A stretch of 64,000 nucleotides of DNA from Streptomyces dengpaensis (GCF_002946835.1 NZ_CP026652.1:7998001-8062000); one strand, 5' to 3'. Shown: positions 33,231 through 41,847, counted from the first letter of the stretch. A program made the numbers and translations. Notes: generated from the letters alone by a model not told the origin.

Positions 33231-34069
33231 TGGGTGTCTCCCTGGTCCGGGATTACGGAGGAATCGGGAACATCGGGGGCGAATCCGACGCGTACACAGC
33301 CGAGACCGGAGATCCGGGCCTCGAAGGCGTCGTCGGGCGCGGCCGGGACCATCGGGCCCAGCGCGCCGGTCAGTACGACGTCGCCCGCGCGCAGCGGGTC
33401 CCCCATCGCGGCAAGGGCCGAGGCGAGCCAGACGGCGGCGTTGAGCGGGCCGCCCAGGCAGGCGCTCCCGGACCCCTCGGAGACCTTCTCGCCGTTGCGG
33501 GTGAGGGTCATACGGACCGAGCGCAGATCGACCGAGGTGAGCGGAACGGGCGCGCCACCGAGCACGAACAGGCCGGACGAGGCGTTGTCGGCGACCGTGT
33601 CGACGATGGTGATGTCCCAGTCGGCGATCCGGCTGTCGACGATCTCCAGGGCGGGCAGCGCGAAGTCGACGGCGCGCAGCACGTCCGCCACGGTGGTCTC
33701 CGCGTGCGGCAGGTCCGCGCCCAGGACAAGGGCGACCTCGGCCTCGATCTTCGGCTGGAGCAGCCGCCCGGCCGGGACCACCCCGCCGTCGGGCACCGCC
33801 ATGTCGGACAGCAGGGCGCCGAAGTCCGGCTGGTCCACACCGAGTTGTCGCTGCACCGCCGGTGAGGTCAGACCGATCTTACGGCCGACGACACGACGGC
33901 CCTGAGCGATCCGACGCTGGATGTTGACCCGCTGCACGGCGTAGGCGTCCGCGATACCGCCCTCGGCGAGCTGGTCGCGTATGGGGACACAGGGAATGCC
34001 GGTCTGCTCGGCCTGCGCGAGGATGTCGGCCAACTTGTGGACCGAGTCGGGAACGGAGGCGGCGCTCAT
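33227..34069 (-). CDS. 2-keto-4-pentenoate hydratase
   Basis: Hydratase adding water to 2-hydroxypenta-2,4-dienoates to give 4-hydroxy-2-oxoacids, the substrate of the aldolase. The 280-residue protein belongs to the MhpD/DmpE group: [20 protein letters not shown] with an active-site Lys, then [16 protein letters not shown] with the metal-binding Glu pair, [20 protein letters not shown] and [21 protein letters not shown] 34069 is taken as start. First gene of the three-gene operon and divergent from an IclR regulator. No ring-cleaving dioxygenase or hydrolase is in the window, so its substrate must come from elsewhere. Confidence 0.93.
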   Translation of the reverse strand: MSAASVPDSVHKLADILAQAEQTGIPCVPIRDQLAEGGIADAYAVQRVNIQRRIAQGRRVVGRKIGLTSPAVQRQLGVDQPDFGALLSDMAVPDGGVVPAGRLLQPKIEAEVALVLGADLPHAETTVADVLRAVDFALPALEIVDSRIADWDITIVDTVADNASSGLFVLGGAPVPLTSVDLRSVRMTLTRNGEKVSEGSGSACLGGPLNAAVWLASALAAMGDPLRAGDVVLTGALGPMVPAAPDDAFEARISGLGCVRVGFAPDVPDSSVIPDQGDTQ

Positions 34070-34204
34070 GAACACCGCCCCAGGACTCGGAACGAACGAG
34101 CGCGGGGCGCGGGCATGCGGAACCTCCGGTACGAGGACGAGACACGGACATCGGCGATGCCGACCCCTTCGGTATAGACGTGCCGCCGAGGAAGCGACAA
34201 ACTC

Positions 34205-34223
34205 TGTTCCGTGACACGGAACA
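34205..34223. promoter_or_regulatory. Perfect palindrome overlapping the iclR start
   Basis: The 19-base perfect palindrome TGTTCCGTGACACGGAACA spans the GTG at 34211. TTCC-N-GGAA arrangements are typical IclR-family operators. It lies 136 bases before the hydratase start, in the shared divergent region. Overlap with a start codon implies either tight autorepression or that the true start is ATG 34238. Confidence 0.6.
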
Positions 34224-34969
34224 ACTCGGCGGGCAACATGCTGGACAAGGCAGTTTCTGTCCTGGACTGTTTCCGCGAGACCGGGGGGCCGTACCGTCTG
34301 ACGGAACTCGCGAGGCGGACAGGGCTGACGAAGACCACGGTCCACCGGCTCGCTGCCGATCTTGTGCGCCTGGGGCTGCTGGAACGCTCGGGCGAGGTGT
34401 ACCACCTGGGCGGGAAACTCTTCGAGCTGGGCACGCTCGTGCCGCGGCGCCTGGATCTGCGGGAGGCGGCACTGCCGTTCCTCCAGGACCTGTTCGAGGC
34501 CACCCGGGAGACCGTCCACTTCGGCATCCGGGAGAACCACGAGGTCGTGTACCTGGAGCGGATCCACGGCCACGACGTGCTGCCGCTGCCGTCCCGCGTC
34601 GGCGGCCGTCTGCCGCTCAGCTGCACAGGGGTGGGCAAGGCGCTGCTGGCCTTCGCCGGGCCCGGGCTGCTCGACGAGGCGCTCCAGACACTGCTCCCCC
34701 GCCTGACCCCGCACTCGCTGACCGATCCCGCGCGGTTGCGCACCGAGATCGAGCAGGCCCAGGTGTCGGGCCTGGCGTACGAGACCCAGGAGGCCGCGCT
34801 CGGCGTCAGCTGCATCGCCGCCCCGGTCTTCGCCGGCGGCGGCACCGCGGTGGCCGCTCTGTCGGTGGCCGTTCCCGTGGCCCGCTACCACCCTGCCCGG
34901 CTCGCCCCCGCCGTACGGACGGCGGCACTGGGACTGTCACGCGTGCTCAGGAGCGCGAGCGCGGCCTGA
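34211..34969 (+). CDS. IclR-family transcriptional regulator
   Basis: A 252-residue regulator of aromatic or carboxylic-acid catabolism genes. N-terminal winged helix: [20 protein letters not shown] then [20 protein letters not shown]. The C-terminal effector domain includes [20 protein letters not shown] and [14 protein letters not shown] and [23 protein letters not shown] 34211 is the longest start, but a perfect palindrome covers it; ATG 34238 begins exactly where most family members do. Divergent from the hydratase-dehydrogenase-aldolase operon, its probable target. Confidence 0.9.
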   Translation: MTRNNSAGNMLDKAVSVLDCFRETGGPYRLTELARRTGLTKTTVHRLAADLVRLGLLERSGEVYHLGGKLFELGTLVPRRLDLREAALPFLQDLFEATRETVHFGIRENHEVVYLERIHGHDVLPLPSRVGGRLPLSCTGVGKALLAFAGPGLLDEALQTLLPRLTPHSLTDPARLRTEIEQAQVSGLAYETQEAALGVSCIAAPVFAGGGTAVAALSVAVPVARYHPARLAPAVRTAALGLSRVLRSASAA

Positions 34970-35082
34970 GAGGGCCACGCACATCACCCGCCGACAGGCC
35001 GATCGCGCCGGACAGCACCATGGCAGTGGCGATCCGCACGTAGACGTCGTGGTGACGGGAGAAGCCTCGTGCAGTGGGGTGT

Positions 35083-35211
35083 ATGAACACGTCACCCCCT
35101 GAAGAGCCGCGCTGGCTCAGTGACGAGGAACGGTGCACCTCGCGTGCGTACATGCACGCCTCCACGCTCCTCGATGGCCATCTCGACCGTCAGCTGCAGC
35201 GTGACGTTCCG
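35083..35211 (+). pseudogene. N-terminal fragment of a MarR-family regulator
   Basis: From ATG 35083 the frame reads MNTSPPEEPRWLSDEERCTS then RAYMHASTLLDGHLDRQLQR and then loses similarity. This is the first helix of a common Streptomyces MarR subfamily (the pattern LTDEEQRTWRAYxxATxLLxxxLDRQLQRD). The HTH and wing are gone. It abuts the stop of the convergent multicopper oxidase gene at 35230, so a deletion probably removed the rest. The stretch 34970-35082 holds nothing recognisable. Confidence 0.6.
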
Positions 35212-35229
35212 AACGACGCGCGCGGGAGA

Positions 35230-36843
35230 TCAGGCCTGGTAGGCCACGTTCGCCATCATCCCGGCCTCGCCGTGGTACGCGTTGTGGCAGTGCAGCATCC
35301 ACTGGCCCGGGTTGTCGGCGTCGAAGAAGACGGAGAGCTTCTTCTTGGGCAGCACGATCGCGGTGTCCTTGCGCGGGCCGGAGCCGCCGAGTTGGTACGT
35401 GTGGCCGTGCAGGTGCATCGGGTGCCACATGTCGGTGTCGTTGACGAAGTCGAGCCTCGCCCGCTGCCCCTCCTCGAGGAGGATCGGGTTTGCCTCGGGA
35501 TCGCTCATGTCGAACGGCTTGCCGTTGATGGCCCAGTTGTACCCGTGCATGCCGCCGGTCAGCTTGATCTGGTGCGTGACGTCGGTCCTGGCGGACTTGA
35601 GCCGCACGTCGTCGGCGGCGCGCAGCTGGGACGCCGTCATGATCATGCCGTCGAGTTCCTTCGGGCGGACGCTCGCGGACGGCGTGCTCCCGGAGCCAGT
35701 ACGCACCAGGGCCAGGCCGTTAGTGTCCTTGCCCTCGGCCAGGGCCACGAGCGGGAACACTCCGTCGCCGAGGGTGACGAGGACGTCGTACCGCTCACCC
35801 ATGCCGACCAGCAGGGCGTCCACCTCCTGGTGCCGGACCGGGAAGCCGTCGGTGTGGGTGATGGTCAGCTTGTGATCGCCGAGGGCTACCCGGTAGGCGG
35901 TGTCCGAGCCCGCGTTGACGATCCGCAGCCGCACCTTCTCGCGGGGCTTGCCGGTGTAGACGTCCGGGTCGGCCGGCACGCGGCCGTTGATCAGGTGGTA
36001 CGGGTACTTCACGTCCCCGGCATCGCCGCCGAGGAGGTCGCTCTCGGCTCCCATGAGCATGAACTTCATCGACATGCCGTCGGACGAGGCGGAGGCCGAA
36101 ACGGAGGGGGACGCGGAATCGCCCATGTCCATCCCGTCCATGTCCCCCATGTCGTGGCCGTCCGAGCTGCCGGAACCTGAGCTGCTGCCCATGTCCATGC
36201 CGCCCATGCCCTGCCTGACTTCGGCGAAGACCTCGTCGGGGGTGCCGGTGACGCCGTCGACCCAGTCGTCGAGGACGATGACCCACTCGTCGTCGTACGT
36301 GAGGGGCTCCTTGGGGTCCTCGACGATCAGCGGGGCGTACAGGCCGCGGTCGAGCTGGACGCCGACGTGCGGGTGGAAGAAGTACGTGCCGGGGGCGTCG
36401 GCGATGAACCGGTAGCTGAAGGTGGAGCCGGCCCGGACCGCGGTCTGGGTGGCGGGCGGTACGCCGTCCATGTCGTTGCGCAGCGAGAGGCCGTGCCAGT
36501 GGATCGACGTGGTGGTCTTGTCCGGGAGCTGGTTGGACAGCTCGGCGACCAGGGTGTCGCCGACGGAGAGCCGGACCTCCTTGCCCGGGGTGCGGCCGTC
36601 GAAGGCCCAGGTCTTGGGCATGACGCCGCCACCCAGGTCGATGACGGCGGGCGCCGCGGTGAGGGTGAGCTTCTGCTGCCGTCCGGTGCTTGTGCGCTTC
36701 TTCTCTGACGCGGCGACCGCCGAGCCGGAGGGGTTGACGAGGGCGGTGCTACTGCCAGAGCCACTGCTGCACGCGGCGAGCGCGCCGGCCCCGGCGGCGC
36801 CCAGCCCGGTGAACAGGAGGGAGCGGCGGTTCATGCTGTTCAT
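35230..36843 (-). CDS. Multicopper oxidase, Tat/lipoprotein type (CueO-like)
   Basis: Extracytoplasmic oxidase that could convert toxic Cu(I) to Cu(II) using O2. The 537-residue protein starts MNRRSLLFTGLGAAGAGALA with twin Arg and a lipobox AAC, so it is exported and lipid-anchored. Copper ligands are HWHG (about 115-117), HPHVG (about 157-159), HPMHLHGH and the type-1 motif HCHNAYHGEAGMM near the C-terminus. A Met/Asp/His-rich insertion (GMGGMDMG and HDMGDMDGMDMGDS, about residues 212-245) resembles the Cu(I)-capturing segment of CueO. ATG 36843 is the start, with AGAGGACA upstream. It follows the DUF6153 gene and shares its CsoR-controlled promoter. Confidence 0.94.
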   Translation of the reverse strand: MNSMNRRSLLFTGLGAAGAGALAACSSGSGSSTALVNPSGSAVAASEKKRTSTGRQQKLTLTAAPAVIDLGGGVMPKTWAFDGRTPGKEVRLSVGDTLVAELSNQLPDKTTTSIHWHGLSLRNDMDGVPPATQTAVRAGSTFSYRFIADAPGTYFFHPHVGVQLDRGLYAPLIVEDPKEPLTYDDEWVIVLDDWVDGVTGTPDEVFAEVRQGMGGMDMGSSSGSGSSDGHDMGDMDGMDMGDSASPSVSASASSDGMSMKFMLMGAESDLLGGDAGDVKYPYHLINGRVPADPDVYTGKPREKVRLRIVNAGSDTAYRVALGDHKLTITHTDGFPVRHQEVDALLVGMGERYDVLVTLGDGVFPLVALAEGKDTNGLALVRTGSGSTPSASVRPKELDGMIMTASQLRAADDVRLKSARTDVTHQIKLTGGMHGYNWAINGKPFDMSDPEANPILLEEGQRARLDFVNDTDMWHPMHLHGHTYQLGGSGPRKDTAIVLPKKKLSVFFDADNPGQWMLHCHNAYHGEAGMMANVAYQA

Positions 36844-36917
36844 GGTGTTGTGTCCTCTGCGGAAAACTGCCGATGTGGTCGCGGAGGGACGGCACATCGC
36901 GCGCCGTCCGGCGCGGC

Positions 36918-37322
36918 CTATCTGCGCAGTTGAGAGAGGACGGACAGGTCGGGCGGGGCGCGACCGGTCACACCGGCGGGTGCGCGTGCCGCCACGGCCT
37001 TCGGCAGGTGCACGAGCGGGTCGTACTCGCTCCGGTGGGGCACGACGAGCTGTACGGTGCCGACGCTCGCCGTGGCGCAGTGCTGCATTCCCGGCATGGC
37101 ACAGCCACCGGAGTCGGCGCTGTACGCGGAGGGCTGCGAGACGGACTGCGGGGCCTCGGCCGCCATCTCATGGGTGGCATACGGGGAGCCCCGCATAGAT
37201 GAGGCATCGGCCGCGGGCGTCTCGTGGTGGACGAGCACGGCCAGTGCGACGCACAGGGTGAGGAACACCCCGTACGCCCAGCGGACGGCCGTGCCGTTGC
37301 CGCGAGCTGCCCGCATCGTCAT
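36918..37322 (-). CDS. DUF6153-like membrane-anchored copper-operon protein
   Basis: A 134-residue protein with one N-terminal membrane helix (WAYGVFLTLCVALAVLV) followed by HHE, an outside region with CAMPGMQHC, a compact Cys/Met/His metal-binding motif, and the family-typical end PPDLSVLSQLRR. These features match DUF6153, found beside multicopper oxidases and CopA in Streptomyces. ATG 37322 starts 41 bases downstream of a CsoR palindrome. A role as periplasm-like-space copper shuttle to the oxidase is an inference. Confidence 0.78.
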   Translation of the reverse strand: MTMRAARGNGTAVRWAYGVFLTLCVALAVLVHHETPAADASSMRGSPYATHEMAAEAPQSVSQPSAYSADSGGCAMPGMQHCATASVGTVQLVVPHRSEYDPLVHLPKAVAARAPAGVTGRAPPDLSVLSQLRR

Positions 37323-37362
37323 GGAAATCCACCTGCAGCTATCGATCGCCGGAGTCGACATC

Positions 37363-37379
37363 ATACCCCCTAGGGGTAC
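37363..37379. promoter_or_regulatory. CsoR operator upstream of DUF6153/multicopper oxidase
   Basis: ATACCCCCTAGGGGTAC is a near-perfect CsoR palindrome 41 bases before the DUF6153 start on the reverse strand. It matches the copZ operator in both arms and places the oxidase pair in the same copper regulon. Confidence 0.78.
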
Positions 37380-37539
37380 GTGAGGCTCGGCGGCGATGTC
37401 GTTCCTACTTGTCCTGAAGCTCTCAGCAGGAGTGCGGACCGGTGATGAAGATGTTGACGCCGCAGTAGAGAACGCGAACCGCACAGGTGGCACCTGGGTC
37501 TCCGGCGCCCCCACGTACGGGTCCCGGATGAACGCGCCC

Positions 37540-38238
37540 CGGGTGCCGGGCTGGAAGACCGGTGCTTCCGTGGGCATCGCCGTCAACATGCGCATCCGCA
37601 TCGGCGAGCGGAACGTCACCAACAAGGCGCTCTCGTACACGGTGCTGCGGACCGTGACCCGCTTCTGCCAGTCCGCCGACCGCACCATCCAGCGCCACCA
37701 CGTCCCGCGCCTGCGCGGCATCGAAGCCGAAGACCTGCACGCCCAGCTCGTCGACGTTGTGCTGCCGTACGCCAATCGGGCGTGGGAAGACGTCCAAAAC
37801 CCGCAGGAGGGCGTCGTCCGCTTCGACCACGACCACTACCTGAAGATCTGGGCCCTGACCGAGCCCAGGATCGAAGCGGACTTCCTGCTACTCGACGAGG
37901 CCCAGGACACCAACCCTGTCGTTGAGAAGATCTTCAACTCCCAGCGCGACCACAGCCAGCGGGTGATGGTCGGCGACTCGGCCCAGGCGATCTACGGCTG
38001 GCGCGGAGCCCGGGACGTGATGAGCGCCTTCGGCGGCACCCAGCTGGCCCTGTCCCAGTCCTTCCGCTTCGGCTCCGCGCTCGCCGAGGAAGCCAACCGG
38101 TGGCTGCATATCGTCGACTCCCGGATCCGGCTGACCGGCACCCCGGCGATCAGCACCCGCCTCGAACGCGTCCAGGAACCGGAACGCGATCCTGTGCCGG
38201 TCCAACGTCGGCGCGATGCTCGAAGTCATGCACCTGCT
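37540..38238 (+). pseudogene. UvrD/REP-like helicase internal fragment
   Basis: The frame shows TNKALSYTVLRTVTRFCQSA, then motif [21 protein letters not shown] and motif [23 protein letters not shown], with [16 protein letters not shown] following. This is the core of an SF1 helicase. The Walker A region is missing and the end is frameshifted: the expected continuation [20 protein letters not shown] is in another frame from about 38175. It stops at the junction with clpP near 38238. The upstream 37381-37540 stretch contains no recognised gene. Confidence 0.7.
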
Positions 38239-38670
38239 GTGGTGCGTGTGCCGCGAGAGAACCTCCTCGACCTGCGAGCGGATGCGGAGCATTTCCTTGG
38301 CCTGCAGGCTGAGGTCCGAGACCGTGCCCTGCCGCCCACCGCTCGCGGGCTGGCCGAGCAGCACGCGCGCGTGCTCCAGCACGAACCGCCGCCCGGGATC
38401 GCCCCCGGCCAGCAGCACCGCCGCCGTCGAGGCCGCCTGCCCGACACAGAACGTCGAGATCGGCGCCTGCACGTACGTCATCGTGTCGTAGATCGCCATG
38501 AGTGAAGTGAAGGAACCACCGGGCGAGTTGATGTAGATCGCGATCTCGCTCTCCGGGCTCGCCGACTCCAGATGGAGGAGTTGCGCGATGACGACGTTCG
38601 CGACCCCGTCGTCGATCTCCGTGCCGAGAAAGATGATCCGCTCGGACAGCAGCCGGCTGAAGACGCCCAC
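38235..38670 (-). pseudogene. N-terminal two-thirds of a split clpP gene
   Basis: From GTG 38670 (AGGGGGTGAT six bases upstream) the reverse strand reads [40 protein letters not shown] and [20 protein letters not shown] with the catalytic Ser. [12 protein letters not shown] follows, with Gln-Pro at the usual His-Gln-Pro site (LLGQP, so the His position reads Gly/Leu), then [19 protein letters not shown]. It then ends abruptly in helicase sequence. The missing catalytic Asp region and C-terminus are at 18806-18925. The first ~20 residues typical of ClpP are also short. Similarity is to the ClpP3/ClpP4 type. The protein cannot be functional as encoded. Confidence 0.85.
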
Positions 38671-38739
38671 GGCAGATCACCCCCTGGCGTCGTCGAGCCG
38701 TTACCCGCAACGGTAAAAGGTAATGACATCCACGTCCAT

Positions 38740-39945
38740 CTAGGCCTCTCGAGCGGTCGCGTGCAGTTGCCGGAAGAACGCCTGCACATCCGTGATCAGC
38801 AGATCCGGCTCCTCCATCGCGGCGAAATGTCCGCCCCGGTCGAATTCGGTCCACCGGACGATCTTGTCGGTGCGCTCGGCCAGGTGCCGCAGCGGCACGA
38901 AGTTCTCCCGGGGGAAGACGGCGAGAGCGGTCGGGGTGGCCGACGGCTCGGACGACAGCACCCGATAGTCCGCGTGGGCCCGCTCGTAGTAGATACGGGC
39001 GGACGAACCGGCCGTGCCGGTCAGCCAGTACAGCATCACGTTGGTCAGCAGCAGATCCCGGTCGACGGCGTCCTCGGGGCGGTCCCGCGCATCCGTCCAC
39101 TGCTTGAACTTCTCGGCAATCCAGGCGAGTTGGCCGACCGGCGAGTCCGTGAGGGCGTATGCGAGCGTCTGCGGCCGGGTCGACTGGAGGTCGGCGTACC
39201 CCTGTTCGTCGCGGCGCCATTCCTGGCCCCGCCGCCAGGAGAGGAGTGTGCGCTCACGCTCGGCGGGGCTCAGCTCGGCCAGTTCTTCGGGCTCCGGTTC
39301 GGCCGCAGCCGAGGACCCCGGCAGCAGATTGAGATGGACGCCGATGACGCGCTCGGGGTGGGCCCGGCCCAGTTCGCGGGAGACGGCCGCGCCCCAGTCG
39401 CCGCCCTGGGCCCCGTACTGCCGGTAGCCCAGGCGTTCCATCAGTTCGGCGAACGCGGCGGCCACCCGGTGGTGCTCCCAGCCGGTGTCCCGCGTCGGCC
39501 CGGAGAGCCCGAATCCGGGAAGGCTCGGTACGACCAGATGAAACGCGTCGGCCGGATCGCCGCCGTGCGCCCGCGGATCGGTCAACGGCCCGACGACGTC
39601 GGTGAATTCGACGATCGAACCGGGCCAGCCGTGCGTGATGATCAGGGGCGTCGCATCCGGCTCGGGGGAGCGGATGTGCGCGAAGTGAATCCGCGCTCCG
39701 TCGATCTCCGTCGTGAACTGCGGCCATTCGTTCAGCCGCGCTTCGGCGGCGCGCCAGTCGTAGTCGTGCCGCCAGTACCGTACGAGCTCTTCCAGGTAGT
39801 CGCGCGGGATCCCGTAGGCCCAGCCCACCCCCGGCAGTGCGTCGGGCCAGCGGGTGCGGTCGAGGCGCTGGTGGAGGTCGTCGAGGTCGCTCTGCGGGAA
39901 GCCGATGCGGAAGGGGCTCAGCCGAAGGTCGTCCGAAGAAGTCAT
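38740..39945 (-). CDS. Epoxide hydrolase (EHN-domain family)
   Basis: Alpha/beta-hydrolase of 401 residues with the N-terminal EHN domain (PFRIGFPQSDLDDLHQRLDR and WAYGIPRDYLEELVRYW). The oxyanion motif is THGWPGSIVEF, the nucleophile Asp is in AQGGDWGAAVSRELGRAHPE, the lid Tyr is in RIYYERAHADYR and the catalytic His is in FDRGGHFAAMEEPDLL. It should hydrolyse epoxides to diols in the cytoplasm. ATG 39945 is the start. It lies directly upstream of the clpP fragment on the same strand with 69 bases between them, a junction that probably predates the island. Confidence 0.92.
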   Translation of the reverse strand: MTSSDDLRLSPFRIGFPQSDLDDLHQRLDRTRWPDALPGVGWAYGIPRDYLEELVRYWRHDYDWRAAEARLNEWPQFTTEIDGARIHFAHIRSPEPDATPLIITHGWPGSIVEFTDVVGPLTDPRAHGGDPADAFHLVVPSLPGFGLSGPTRDTGWEHHRVAAAFAELMERLGYRQYGAQGGDWGAAVSRELGRAHPERVIGVHLNLLPGSSAAAEPEPEELAELSPAERERTLLSWRRGQEWRRDEQGYADLQSTRPQTLAYALTDSPVGQLAWIAEKFKQWTDARDRPEDAVDRDLLLTNVMLYWLTGTAGSSARIYYERAHADYRVLSSEPSATPTALAVFPRENFVPLRHLAERTDKIVRWTEFDRGGHFAAMEEPDLLITDVQAFFRQLHATAREA

Positions 39946-40119
39946 GTCCGCGGATGCTAGCTCCCGTCGTGGCCGGGAGCGCTCGAATATTGCCCAGCTC
40001 AGGGGGGTGTCCTCGCCGTGCCGGGTACCGTGGCGGCGCGCGTCGTCAGGCCGCCGATGAGTTTTCGGGCGGCGATCAGTCGACAGATGTGACGATGTTT
40101 TCCGCCCGAGGAGGTAGGC

Positions 40120-40602
40120 ATGCCCGCCGACGGATTCACCACGTGTCTGTGGTTCGACAACCAGGCCGAAGAGGCCGCTCACTACTACGTCTCGACGTTC
40201 AAGAACTCCCGGCTCGGCAACATCAGCCGCTACACGGAGGCCGGGCCCGGACCCGCCGGTTCCGTAGTGACCGTCGACTTCGTGGCCAACGGACAGAAGT
40301 TCGTCGCGCTGAACGGAGGCCCGCAGTTCACGTTCGACGAGGCCATCTCGTTCCAGATCCACTGCGACGACCAGGAAGAGGTGGACTACCACTGGAACAA
40401 GTTCGTCGACGACGGCGGCGAGGCAGGCCCCTGCGGCTGGCTCAAGGACAAGTACGGTCTGTCCTGGCAGGTCGTCCCGCGCAGGCTCATCGAACTGGTC
40501 AGTGACCCGGACCCGGAGAAGGCGGCCCGCGCGACCCGGGCGATGCTCCAGATGTCCAAGCTGGACATCGCGGCCCTGGAGAAGGCGTACGCCGGCGAGT
40601 AG
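40120..40602 (+). CDS. VOC / PhnB-like (3-demethylubiquinone-9 3-methyltransferase-type) protein
   Basis: A 160-residue glyoxalase-fold protein. FTTCLWFDNQAEEAAHYYVS followed by FKNSRLGNISRYTE is the signature of the PhnB subgroup, and DEAISFQIHCDDQEEVDYHW then DKYGLSWQVVPRRLIELVSD complete it. Despite old database names this group has no proven methyltransferase activity. ATG 40120 follows CGAGGAGGTAGGC. A terminator hairpin follows at 40611. Confidence 0.9.
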   Translation: MPADGFTTCLWFDNQAEEAAHYYVSTFKNSRLGNISRYTEAGPGPAGSVVTVDFVANGQKFVALNGGPQFTFDEAISFQIHCDDQEEVDYHWNKFVDDGGEAGPCGWLKDKYGLSWQVVPRRLIELVSDPDPEKAARATRAMLQMSKLDIAALEKAYAGE

Positions 40603-40610
40603 CGGACCAG

Positions 40611-40635
40611 TGCGGTCGCCCGGCGAGCGACCGCA
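40611..40635 (+). terminator. Terminator hairpin after the PhnB-like gene
   Basis: TGCGGTCGC (40611-40619) pairs with GCGACCGCA (40627-40635) nine bases after the stop codon. It separates this gene from the convergent SGNH hydrolase gene. Confidence 0.65.
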
Positions 40636-40674
40636 CCCGAAGCCCCCGCCGCGCCGCGGAAGCCGATGGCCCCG

Positions 40675-41589
40675 TCAGCGGACGTGGTCGGCTATCACCC
40701 GTGTGATCTCGCGCGTGATGCGCACGATCCCCGGGGAGCGGACCGGGCACGGCTTCGGCGTGGACGTGGTGGGTGCCAGGCAGAAGTGCAGATAGTCGTC
40801 GTCGCGGTGCAGGGCGGTGCGGTCGCGGTTCGGCTGGGTGCAGTACGCGGAATGCTCCTGCTCGTACTGCGTGCACGGCAGGTACTGGGTCCATGTGTAG
40901 CGGGCCGACGCCGGGCTCACGGTTCCCCCGGCGTCGGCGACGAGGTCGCCGGAGGTGTCGGCCCGCTTCTGGTAGAGCGCGTTCACCCGCCGGACCCGGT
41001 CGGGTGTGATCGGGTCAGGCCCCTGGAGCACCCACACGACCTTCGGCGCGCGGGCGCCTCCGGCCCCCTCGATCTGATCGGCCAGCTGGCCCGCGTCCGC
41101 CGCGTAGCGCGAGAAGTAGGTGTCCCGGTTCGCGTCGTACGTGATGCCGTCCATGCAGGGCGTGTAGCCCCATGAGTTGCCCCAGAACTGCAGCACCACG
41201 AAGTCGGGCCGCAGCGAGCGGACCAGGGCGGCCGCCTTGTCCGCGGCCGGGACAAGCGACTTCGCCGAGGTGCCCTCCAGGTAGTCGCACAGGGTGGTGC
41301 CCGCGTACGGGGCGCTCGTGTACCGCGCGTGCAGCCGGTCCCGGAGCGACTGCCCCAGCACCTTCTGGTTCTCCATGGCGAGCGAGTCGCCGAGATAGAG
41401 CACGGTGGGAGCCTTGGGCGGCGTCGTGGGGGAGGCGGCCGGCCGCGGGCGCGTGGTCGAGGTCGGTGACTCCGGGGCCCCGGACGCAGCGGTCGTCGGC
41501 GGCGCCCCCTCCGGCCCCGACGCCGGATCCCCGCACGCGCCGAGCAGCAGCCCGGCCAGCGACATCCCCACGATCCACGGCCTTCGCAT
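40675..41589 (-). CDS. SGNH/GDSL hydrolase lipoprotein
   Basis: Secreted, lipid-anchored esterase-type protein of 304 residues. Signal peptide MRRPWIVGMSLAGLLLGAC has a GAC lipobox with Cys at about 19. A Thr/Pro linker follows, then block I TVLYLGDSLAMENQ (catalytic Ser), an FVVLQFWGNSWG segment at the place of block III, and a C-terminal DDYLHFCLAP carrying the Asp/His. Six or more Cys suggest disulfides. ATG 41589. Natural substrate unknown; wall or secreted ester modification is plausible. The 258 bases upstream (41590-41847) hold only short inverted repeats. Confidence 0.88.
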   Translation of the reverse strand: MRRPWIVGMSLAGLLLGACGDPASGPEGAPPTTAASGAPESPTSTTRPRPAASPTTPPKAPTVLYLGDSLAMENQKVLGQSLRDRLHARYTSAPYAGTTLCDYLEGTSAKSLVPAADKAAALVRSLRPDFVVLQFWGNSWGYTPCMDGITYDANRDTYFSRYAADAGQLADQIEGAGGARAPKVVWVLQGPDPITPDRVRRVNALYQKRADTSGDLVADAGGTVSPASARYTWTQYLPCTQYEQEHSAYCTQPNRDRTALHRDDDYLHFCLAPTTSTPKPCPVRSPGIVRITREITRVIADHVR

Positions 41590-41847
41590 GACGCAACTCC
41601 CGCCCCGCTGCCCGCCGAAATGGTTCCCCAGGCAAGCACAGTGGGGCGCGAGGGGGAAGACGTACGTCGGCCACGAGGCGCCCGCACCAGTACCGTGACG
41701 GTCCGTCAGGTCTCCGGCTTCCTCTCGAAGCCCGAGACGGCAGGGCGGGTTCCCGCCTGGCGGGAGACGAGTCGTCGGTGGAGCTTTCGGAGGGCGATCT
41801 CCCGGACGGCTGACGTCCGGACACCTCGGGCTCAGCCGACGCGGGTG

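Larger units (their letters stand above)
18926..38238. other. 19.3-kb mosaic insert splitting clpP (decayed genomic island)
   Basis: The two halves of one clpP lie at the outer edges of this interval, in the same orientation and in correct order. Inside are a copper-response regulon, a lower meta-cleavage operon, a Pls/PosA-like gene and at least eight truncated or frameshifted genes. Both ends of the interval are themselves broken genes (a hypothetical protein N-terminus at the left, a helicase fragment at the right). No integrase, transposase, tRNA target or long direct repeat was found. The sequence fits insertion followed by deletion, or stepwise illegitimate recombination at short homologies. 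Confidence 0.75.

Noticed and set aside
18926..38238. Classic integrative element or transposon
   Set aside because: No integrase, transposase, relaxase, tRNA target or long terminal repeat was found; only broken genes and short homology at the ends. Kept as a decayed mosaic insert.
38150..38670. Complete ClpP protease gene
   Set aside because: The C-terminal third is absent here and the sequence passes directly into helicase coding sequence on the opposite strand.
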